A stretch of 64,000 nt of DNA from Bryoerythrophyllum caledonicum (lineage: Eukaryota; Streptophyta; Bryopsida; Pottiales; Pottiaceae), in the NCBI GenBank assembly GCA_963971425.1, contig OZ020523.1, positions 24,967,105 to 25,031,104 of the forward strand, written 5' to 3'. The position numbers and the translations under genes were made by a program. The notes beneath the pieces are model-generated. The model was not told the origin of the DNA and ran no database searches. It saw nothing but the letters and a program-made list of their open reading frames with translations. This document shows, one piece after another, positions 1-9,889 of the stretch. Within the stretch, counting starts at the first letter, position 1, and each line of letters opens with the position of its first letter.

Positions 1-1336
1 GCTATTGTCTTAGAATTGTGCTGCGACGAGCTGTAAGGAATCTGTGCACTACGCGAGAGTTGCGCTCTGAGTATTGTGCGATAGTTGCGCATCCTGTGAG
101 AGTCGGAAGAATTCTGAGCTGTCAGATTAGGAGCGAAAGGCTCTCGAGAAACTGCTATTCAAGACGTGAAAGGGTGAGATTTTGAAGGATTGGTGCATCT
201 TCGAGGGCCGCTTCGTTACGAACAGGCGTGGCGTTCCTAAACTAGCGACATTGAATTCAGGTATGCAAAAACTTGCTTCTTGATTCAGAATTTTTGTTTT
301 GTGTCAAGGTTTGTCCAGGTTCTGATTGTACAAACCTCCTGGTATTCCCGGACAAATATATTTCAAACTTACGCTACTGTTATAATTCTGTGAAACGCAG
401 ATTGTCGGTATCATGGCAGGCGTTTCTTCAGGAGCATTCGTGCGAGTGCTGGAGTTCCTCCAGAGGTACGTTTCAAGTTTTTTAGAACATGAGATTAATG
501 TTTGCTACAAACTTATCGACACAGGATTGATTTATGTTACCAATTCATATCTAGTGATGTAAGAAGAATGATTATGGACCGATGGATTATATCATTGTCG
601 TTACTCAGAACCTGTGCCAAAGCTTGACGGAATACTAATGTTCAGAATCAAGAAAGTACTATACGGACATCGGATGCAGTCTGGTCTTCACAGTACGTTG
701 TTAGGGTAAATTTCTGCATATTTAGGGAGACTGTGAGGAGACCGGAGGATCCTCCGGTCCCCTCCATTTCAACTTTCTTTGTCATGAGGTTCTGGAGTCT
801 GTGGTGACTGGAGGATCCTCTGGACGAGGAAGGTGTTGTCGCTTCTTTTGCTTGATGTTGTTGTTTCTCTTGCCTGCAGGATCTGCCATCGCATCAACCG
901 TGGACGTTGTGGCCTTCACTAGTTTTCTGTCTCTTCGCGTCCGCCGTTGTATGCATGTGGTTGTTGGTGGTGAAGCTTCTCTGAGGGCGTGGGTTTTGTG
1001 AGGTCGTGTATACGTATGTCTGCCTTGATTCAAGCAAGGTCTGTGAGGGTTGTAAGGGTTGGTATTGGAACAATCTGTTGGCTTCCAAAGCACCTGAGTT
1101 TGGGGACAATCAAAGGCAGTAATGAGATAGGGTTTGAGATAGTTCTCTTTCAAAATCTCGAAGCGGTGAATCTGGAAGAAGTGGGTTTCGCAGGTGCATT
1201 GCGGACGAGCGGGTGGGGGGGCAAAGGTGAGGGCGCGGTGAGAGCTTTTGCGGCGGCGTGGGAGAAGCGGCTGCAGGAGCTAGCGGCAGGCAAGGAGTTG
1301 AACCGCAGTGGAAGATCAACTTTGAATCAGTTAGAA
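1..1336 (+). other. Possible exons of an unrecognised gene, cut by window edge
   Basis: No protein family is recognised here. Plus-strand splice-like motifs are present: donor-like CAG|GTATG at 260/261, CAGAG|GTACG at 465/466, an acceptor-like TGCCTGCAG ending at 879, and a good donor GTAAGT at 1337. The frame open from about 989 to that last donor encodes a basic, Gly/Ala-rich stretch with WGGKGEGAVRAFAAAWEKRL, which is more protein-like than its surroundings. The region is richer in G+C than the following 3 kb. It could be the 5' exons of a host gene with the CACTA-like element in an intron, or simply chance. No start codon can be chosen with confidence. Confidence 0.2.
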
Positions 1337-1399
1337 GTAAGTTTGTATCTCATGCGCATCTTCATTGCATTGATGTTGAGGGGAAAATAGCGATTGTGA

Positions 1400-2736
1400 T
1401 TTGGTAGAAATAATTTGGTTCTTGGTGATGGAATTTTCGAAGATAGAAGGTGAGTTGCCAGAGACTCTACCTAGTTTATGAATAGCCAAACTGCTCTTGA
1501 AAAACCGGATCTGTCTGCCCTAGTGATTGTATAGTGATTGTGTAGTGATTGTATAGTGATTGTAAATCGATTATGTAGTAATTGTGTAGTGTTTGTGTTG
1601 TAATTGTGTTGTGATTGCGTGGTGATTGTCTAGTTATTGTGTGGTGATCGGATAGTCATATCTTGGTAATTAGTTAGTTAAATATCATTAATGGATTGGT
1701 AATTTATTGATGGCAGAGGATGAGGATAAATCCTTTGAATGGCGTGGTGATGGGGCTGGAGTTAGGGGTGCATTACCGTCCAACCCCTTGATGGACACTA
1801 TGGTGAGTACAATGCAAGAAGTAATGATGAGGGCTATGAAGGGGCCACTATTGGACCCAATTCCTCAACACCAAGACAATTTTCAACGGCCTACGGTAAA
1901 GAAACGGCAGAAGATTTTAGTGGGTTTTGTATTTGGAGGGCTTTTGTAGTCATTGCCCTAGTCACCATTTTGTTTATTTCAAAGTATTTCATGATCGAGA
2001 CATCTTTGGTTTTATTTATGGTATTATAAAAGTGTTAAGTAATTGTAGAGGGGTTATTTGCATAATTGTGGTAACCATATACTCTCTATAAAATAACTAA
2101 TAGATCTCTGAAATTATGACCAAGCATAACAATTTAATAACAACCACAATAACTGAGAAATTACTAAATAACACTGCGCAATGACTAAACAATGACTAGG
2201 CAATATACATAAATAGCTATAGAATAACTACACACAAACCTCACAACAACCGAATAATGACTAGGATAGAAGTAGAATTAGTGTTTGTAATCTTATTATA
2301 GGCAATTTATTACTACCACATTAGCTAAGAAATTACTAAACTAACACTACATAATGACTCAACATAAACTGCACAATGACTAAACAATAACTAGGTAGTT
2401 CACAAAAAAACTATCATTGTCCACATCATTGTCCACGTCAACTGCCACGTTCAATTCCACGTCACACAAAAATCCACATCATCATCCACCATAAATTCCA
2501 TGTCACACTCAAATCCACGTCAGTAGCCAACTCATCAATGTTCGAGGATGATGGGCCACATAGGCAGATGGATGAGAAGTCCACGTGGCATAAAGAATGA
2601 CTACAGAAATCTATTACTCAAAACTATTACTGTGCCCGAACAAAAAAAAATTTAGTCATTCCCTAGTAATACAGGTCATCTATGACTCAACAATGACTAA
2701 AATTGCTAGTCATTGATGCCTCGATTTCCCGTAGTG
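1400..2736. mobile_element. CACTA (En/Spm)-type transposon, one terminus plus subterminal repeats
   Basis: The sequence ending at 2736 reads, on the minus strand, CACTACGGGAAATCGAGGC, which matches the CACTA-superfamily terminal pattern (CACTA followed by a few bases and GAAA). Inside it the pentad-like motif tagtcattg/caatgacta is repeated many times between 2110 and 2720. A related direct repeat tagtgattgtg lies at 1519-1665 in the opposite sense, as expected of subterminal repeats at two ends. The flanking three bases on the right are TAT (2737-2739). The matching left terminus was not found. The only frame of note (1707-1949, 80 codons, MAEDEDKSFEWRGDG) is not recognisable as a transposase, so this is probably a non-autonomous or truncated copy. 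Confidence 0.5.
1519..1665 (+). repeat. Subterminal tandem repeat of tagtgattgtg
   Basis: About twelve imperfect copies of an 11-12-bp motif (tagtgattgta/g) run head to tail. They resemble the reverse complement of the caatgacta motif that is dense at 2110-2720, so the two clusters probably mark opposite ends of the CACTA-like element. Confidence 0.6.
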
Positions 2737-2739
2737 TAT

Positions 2740-3215
2740 ATTGGAGTTGAGGCTGAAGAGTTCTTTAGTCTCGACAATGCATCTCTTAGAGCTCTAGCTC
2801 ACCCTTCTTGGTGTTTGTGTTCTCATCTTGTTAATCTGAGTTCTTGTTAGTTTCTACCAATCACAATTCTTCTAGCTTCGGTCTATTTGTCCGGTCTTTT
2901 GGTGTCCTTGACAGTTTGTCGAGACTACCCTCATCTTAATATCAGAGCTAGATCCTTCTTGTTTGAGAGCTGATTACCCCTCTTCTTGAAGGCATTCTAG
3001 CGCTCTAGGGGTTCCGGATTACCGTCCTCTAAACTGATATTTTCTCAATCACAATATGAGAGCTTAATTCTTTGAGGCAAAGAGTGGACTACCCGTTTCC
3101 TTGGAGATACTTTAGCGTTCTAAAGGTTGCGGATTACCCTCCCTTGGACTGGTATTAATTCCTTCTTTTTTGTTTAGCATAGCTAGTAGAAAAGACTGTT
3201 AACGGGGATTGCTAG
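2740..3215 (+). repeat. Left part of the Tcn1-like LTR with internal tandem units
   Basis: Two units of roughly 115 bp (about 2945-3060 and 3060-3180) each carry GATTACC or GACTACC boxes and end in GCGGATTACC(C/G)TCC. The same box recurs at 17580-17597, just before the gag region. The unit after 3180 looks cut at GCTAG (3211-3215), and its continuation appears at 17521 onward (ACTGTTAAC is present in both parts). This pairing is the main evidence that everything between is an insertion. Confidence 0.55.
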
Positions 3216-3217
3216 TA

Positions 3218-3276
3218 TGTGAGCCGTGAGCCGTGAGCCGTGAGCCGAAAGCCGTGAGCTGTGAGCCATGAGTGGT
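3218..3276 (+). repeat. Heptamer array GTGAGCC, left end
   Basis: About eight consecutive 7-bp units, mostly GTGAGCC with variants GAAAGCC, GTGAGCT and ATGAGTG, starting with TGTGAGCC. It is the inverted counterpart of the array at 17449-17519. A short hairpin (TTGGTAG...CTACCAA) follows at about 3279-3300. Confidence 0.85.
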
Positions 3277-4215
3277 GGTTGGTAGGGAAAATTCTACCAA
3301 ATATTTTGAGAACGAGAGTGGGAACCGCGAAAATTATATAGTATGAAGCCTATATCCGTGAGAAATTGATCTAAACTGGAAAAGTAATAAAGCCTATTTC
3401 CGTGCAAATTTCACATGTACAACAATCTTTCCACCGTCGCCTTCCTAAATATCCATCCATTTCTCCCAATCCCTACATGTCCATCAATATCCCACTATTT
3501 GAGTTATTTTAAATCTTTGTATCCATTTTTATTACCTTCAATATTTTTTGTATTGGTCTTACCGTTTTTTTATTTATTTATTTCAATATTACCTTTTCAA
3601 GCAAAAGTACATCTTTGATATTTTTTTTGTACTTCTATATTATTCAATACTTTTCTTCCTCATACTAATTGTTATTTTTTTTAAGTCTAATCATGTCTAT
3701 ATCTTATTTGTCTCTAATATTTCTACAACTCTCTTCAATATAATATGTAAGGTGGCGCATAATATTTTTTGATATTTGTTGTAGTATGTTAATTATTAAT
3801 AATAAATTTTCATTTCTATAATACCCTCTATCATTACAATTTTAATGAATTCTAATCAACTATTAATTTTCCATTTATGTCTTTTATCTACATATTAAAT
3901 TCTAAAATGCTCTTAGTTTAGTTTTGAAAGGATTGTAGTAGTTCCTATCTTTGTCAAAATTCACAGTCTAAATTGACCTTCTTCAGTTCAGGATTTAGGG
4001 TCGAACGTCTCTATTTTACAAGTGAACTTAATTATTTTTCAGATGATATGCAAATATCAATCAAAGAAGTGAAGTATGTAAGATCAAAAAGCGAAGCAAA
4101 TGATGAACACAACTGTAGGAGATAGAAAAATTTCATATGGAATACCAAAAATACAAACTCACAATGTATTACTGAAAAAAGATGTGAAACAAAGAAGAAT
4201 ATAATTCATGCAAAT
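3277..4215. other. AT-rich non-coding stretch
   Basis: Strongly T-rich on the plus strand from about 3480 to 3900, with no coding signature or recognisable repeat. It lies between the left heptamer array and the 3' end of the methyltransferase-like gene and probably contains that gene's 3' UTR and polyadenylation signals. I see nothing else in it. Confidence 0.5.
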
Positions 4216-7200
4216 TTAAGAAGTAATATTTGGACTATCATCACTATCGATGCTATCCTCGCTATCCTCAACTGCTTCAATGTCCAAGTATTGAGCAACA
4301 CGAGGGTCATATCGATGGGTATGATATGGTGGGCTTGAAGATGATACTGTAGCCATCGCCTGCGCTAAGTCTTCTATATGCGGCGGAAGTAGGAACGGTC
4401 GAGTAGGTGATTTGGCAATGGCCATCAATCTTCAAAGAATATAAAAATAGTGTCAACGTACAATTCTTAAATTTGAAAGTAAAAGAAAAAAATAATAACC
4501 ACAACTTACTTACTCAAACGATTTCGTTTTGCAACGTGGCGCACTGGAATGTCATCTTCGTCTACGTTAATAACCGCTTGCATAGAATTAGAGGTTTCTG
4601 GCGGTGGTGGCGCATCTCGAAGTGATGCAAGGACGACCTCAAAAATTACAGGATCGGCTTCAAAAGCAACCAGATGGCGGCTTGAGCAGCGGCAAGCGCG
4701 AATAGAGGCTCCTACAATTAAGCCAAAAAATTAGCGGAATTCCAAAGTCTCGATATCAATAACAATAAAAAGAGGACTGTCGCATAATTACCTGTAGAGG
4801 CACTAGTATCGAGGACAACACCACCAGCCTTTGTCAATGCTTGAATTAGGGTCTGCATTAAAATTGGATCCTTCTCCCGACCTCCTCTCCATGGCTTAAC
4901 TCCATGAAGGAGTTGTGTTTTTGGCGATACATTGTTGAAGATGATATCATCTTCACCGACATTGATATAGCCATCCAATGTAGATTGATCTTGTTCAAAA
5001 TGAAAAGCTGGAAGCGATTCATGAACTAGGAGAAGGATGCGGAAGCGACGTGTCTACAAAAAACAATGTACATATTAGTCTCAAATATGTAGAAAGTATT
5101 CATGAAAGGAGTAAGGATTATAAAACTCACCAACATAGATTGATTGGTAGGAGAGGTCAATTCCAGCTCATTAATGCCCCACCAATCTTTGACAATTTTG
5201 AATTCATATGTTTTTGCATATGTTCGTACGTCTGTTCGAATAGTCAATGACTCGGGCATAAAAATTAATAAACTAGCATGAGTTTGCAAGTAGAAATGAG
5301 CAAACTCAAAGATAGCTTCCAATTCAGTCACACTATATGCATTCCACTGTGGAATGTCAGTGCTAGTAGATGAAATATTTGGAACCGGCAGCCCTTCAGG
5401 AATATCGACAATGATGAGATCAAATCCATCATGAGGACACGATGTAGAACGCACACGAGTTCCTCGACCCTGTCCAACCTACATATATAAAATAGAACAA
5501 AGTGTAATTGCGAGTCAATGTGTATAGATATTAAAACTGATTGAATTTTTTGTTAATATACATAGGGAAGCACAGAAACGTAAATTATACCATAACTCAC
5601 TCAAAATATATTATAACTAATTCAATACTCAAAATAACAATATAGAAATAAATTAAATCATGAGACATACCGTTTCAACGAAGTCATGCATCCTCTTCAT
5701 AAGTGTTTGGTCCTTCTTCATTTCCATCAATTGAAAAATTGATGTATTTTCAACAAAAACTTTTGTTGATAAGTCCATAGAAGAAACAGGGCAAGTACCA
5801 CACGCAAGCTTCCTAGCCTGAATAGAGCTTTGATAAGCTTGGTTGGCATTGATGGCCGGAGTAGGAATTATTGAATTAGCTGCAGTCAATACGTTTGGTG
5901 GAGTCAGTAATCGAGTGCCATCCTGGTGAATAATAACTTCTGCAAGAATCTTTGATGCACCAGCTGCTTCAGTTCCCTTTGACGCTTTCAAGGTCTTTGT
6001 TGTCTTTGTTGTGGTTGTCTGCGCTTTTGCTGTTGGGGCTGCCTTTTTCTTCCCTTTCTGAGTTGTTATCAATGCTGCTGCAACCTCAGGGTCATCCAAG
6101 GTATCATCTGCATTGTCTTCAAGCAGAATAGTTGGAACCTTGGTTTTCAATCCTACTTTCTCTTCTTCCTCCTCCGCGGGGCAAAATGCAGGTGGACAAT
6201 CTAAATACCAAGCTCCACTCTGTAAATGAGCAAGACTCCATTTCTTTTGTTGCGCTGGAGTGTAGACACATAGTTTTGATGCCTTATCTGTCCAAGATGA
6301 TAGAAATGGTGGTAGAGCTTGTGGAAGGATGGCACTTTTCGCCAACAGCTCCCTCCGTAGATATCTAAACAATATTATCAATAAAATATAAGATTATTGT
6401 TGAAAGAAAGATCATATCAACTGAAATAAATAAGTATATTGACCCACCTGAAGAGAACTCGTTTAATGGCTAGTATACCACTAGCCATATCTTGTAGTTT
6501 TGATGATTTCGTAAAAGGAGTCTCTGATTTGAAAAATGAAATAAAAGCCTTTTCCCAAACCGCAATTCTCCAACGCTCTACATATTCGCCAATCTTTAAA
6601 ATCCCAGGCGATGCTTCCCAGTCAATGGGGCCAAGATCAGGCGACATATTTTCAAACTCAAGCACCACTGCATCCTCCAACTACAGAATCAAGAAGAAAG
6701 TAAATGTATTTAGTACATCTTGATATGACAAAATAAGTAATACAAAAAACATAAAAAATATAGAGTTCAATGAAATCAAAGGACAAATTCAAAACTCACC
6801 TGAGCCCAAAATGTGGCACGAATGAGCCATTGATCAAAGACTGCTTCTTTAACAGCACCAGTTGGAAATCGTAAAGACTCACGAGTCATATTAGATGAGT
6901 TCCACCATTTCAGCCAACGTCCTTTGAACTCTGCTTCAACTGTTGCAGTAGCCACCTTTTGCAATTTTTCAAGTGACGTATCCGGCTTTGGAACATTGTT
7001 CCAATGCCTTGTGATCTAATTAACAAATACCCAAACACCAAACATTAGATAACAACTTAGGAACATGTTTTACAATATAATTGAATGATGATTAAAATTA
7101 ATTACCTCATACATGAATTCGGATCCATTCTTGGGATCAGCCACCGCCAACAACTTTTCAAATTCTTGGCTGCGAATGGTCTTGATGGCTGCCTTTGCAG

Positions 7201-9375
7201 CCTTCTCCATCGCCTCCCAAACCCCCTTTGGAGTTTGCTCCTCCGTTGGAATATTTGCTTTATAATCTCGACAAGCCTCATCAGAGGCAGAGGCAATCTC
7301 ACGCTGCAGGTGACATGGTTATGAAAGCATAATTAGATAGTTGTTATTGAGTTTACATGTATAGAGCATGATACATACTCACCCGATAGAGAAACGATAT
7401 GAACACATTGATTGTCAATGTGTACCAAGTCTTTGAATTTCTTTTGAATTTTTCACAACTCTTAAAATCTTCCTCCGGAATAAGAGCTTTGAAATCAGTC
7501 AAAGGAAGAACACCAAAGTGTTGAATTCGGTGCAACTTATGTACCAAATTTGTTTTCACATGATCAAGTTCCGTGGACCTGCAAATCACATCCAATTGTT
7601 GTTAAAAAATCTAGGCATTTGGTATTATATTGACAATGCATGGAAACTATGGTAAAAATTTCAGTACATTAGTATGAACTCACCGATTTACTTCATTCAT
7701 AGCATCGAGGAGAGGGCCCAAATTTCCTCTAGGATCAATAACAATGCATTCCACGGGTCGATAGAAGTTGGACTCATAACGGTCGCCCGAATAGTTTTTT
7801 TCAATATACCTCCACCATGCTGTGAACCGGTGATTGCCTTCCCAAATGTATAGCATTTTCCCATGAAGGCCAGAGAGTTCAGGGTCATCTTGAACTTGTT
7901 CATCAAACGTATCCCTTGCGATTTTCCATTGAGTACTCCATGTAGATGAAATTATGGGAGATACTTCATTGACGTGGCCAACATCATTATAGATAGACAC
8001 ATATAAAGGACGATCCCCAGAATGGTAACCATTGACAAACTCAGCTTCCAACTTCTTCACATCTTGCTCAAGTATTGGTCTTACCAGTGGGAGAGGAACC
8101 AACCTACAGAGTGGAACAAGCACTCTAGAATGGGACGGATGGACTTGAAGGCTTGAAAGAAATCCAAACGAATCAGGCTTCTGTTGCTTTCTCACCCAAA
8201 TTTCAGAGGCTTGCATGTCTCCAATATCCTCTGGAAATATGCCCTCATCCTTGTCTTTTGCCACCTCCATGGCGCTTGCCTCCACCATCTCTCTATTCTC
8301 CAAGTCCTGAACAACCTCCACGACATTATCCTCTTCCATACTAGTTACGTTCTCCAGGTCTTTATCCAACTCCAAGTCTGTGGAAGACATTGGACTAAAA
8401 CTTGGCTGCCTTTCCTGAAAAAAAAAAAACACAAGAATAAATAATCAAACACTATTTGGCAAGCATCTAAGGTCACTCAAACAAAACTCAAACATGATCA
8501 CTCAAACATTCAGTTCCAGGTCAATAATTAGGAAGAGTAAAAAGTCGTAGAGATCGATAATCATCGTGAGAGGGTCTCGGCACCGAGAGTATCTCGACTC
8601 TCTGGGGATCCTGCGCAAGCGAGTTGCTAATCATCATTCTGTAACACATTTGCCACCGAGTGTTAAACTCTTAGTGTTGATTTCGAGACTTCAGAACACT
8701 CTGAGTTCAAACTATGATCTTTCCCCATTCGAACTACAGATCAAGTGACACTCAACAGGGTCTTCTTTCTTCGCTGATTTTTCCAAGCCCGTTCCATTTG
8801 CTCGATAGTAGACCGGGACAGTGGGAATCTCCTTAATCCATTCATGCAAGTCACTAGTTAGATGACGAGGCATTCAGCTACCTTAAGAGAGTCAAAGTTA
8901 CTCCCGCCGTTCATCCTCCCCAGGTTCTGAAGATCATCATCCTGAGGGGTCTCGGCACCGAGAGGGTCTCGAGAGGATCAAGTGCTAGGGTCGGGACAGT
9001 GATCGGGACAGTGGGATTGGGACAGTGATCGGGACAGTGGGATCGGGACAGTGGGAATCTCGTTAATCCTTTCATGGAAGTCACTAGTTTGATGACGAGG
9101 CATTCAGCTACCTTAAGAGAGTCAAAGTTCTCGCCATCACTCCCACAGTTCGACGATCGCATCCGAGAGGGTCTCGAGAGGACACCGATGCAGTAAGAGA
9201 GTCGGGTCTGATCCAGAGCTAGGTCGCTTTAGTGCTAGGGTCTCTCTCGGAGATCCAGATCTTGTCAACGTTTTGCGTGTTGAAAATTGACACTCAACAA
9301 GGTCTTCTTCCCTCGCTGATTAACCCAAGCCCGTTCCAGTAGCTGTGGTTTTGCTAGATAGTAGATCGGGACAGT

Positions 9376-9409
<34 letters not shown>

Positions 9410-9855
9410 GTTTGGCGACGAGGCATTCGGCTACCTAACTAGAGTCAATATTTTCTCCCGCCGTTCACCCACCCCCAAGTTCTAACGATCATCAACGTGA
9501 AGGGTCTCGGCACCGAGAGGGTATCTCTGGGTCTTCTTTCCTCGCTGTTTTCTTCAAGCCCGTTCCATTCGTTGTAGCTTTGCAAGATAGTAGATCGGGA
9601 CAGTGGGAATCTCGTTAATCCATTCATGCGCGACACTATTTAGATGACGAGGCATTCGGCTACCTTAAGAGAGTCAAAGTTACTCCCGCCGTTCACCCAT
9701 CCTCAAGTTCTGAAGGTCATAATCCTGAAGGATCTCGGCACCGAGAGGGTCTCTGAGATCGAGATCTCGACATCCAATAGGGTCTTCTTTCCTCGCTGTT
9801 TTCTACAAGCCCGTTCCTTTCGTTGTGGTCTTGTTGGAGAGAAGATCGGGACAGT

Positions 9856-9889
<34 letters not shown>

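Noticed and set aside
43-58. CACTACGCGAGAG as the left terminus of the CACTA-like element
   Set aside because: It matches the right terminus only over the first seven bases and is in no subterminal repeat context.
782-1153. Minus-strand protein of 123 codons
   Set aside because: Low-complexity basic composition, no recognisable domain and no splice or start support; it overlaps other equally weak frames.
3218-3276. Interstitial telomeric repeat
   Set aside because: The 7-bp unit is GTGAGCC, not TTTAGGG, and it occurs at element-like boundaries.
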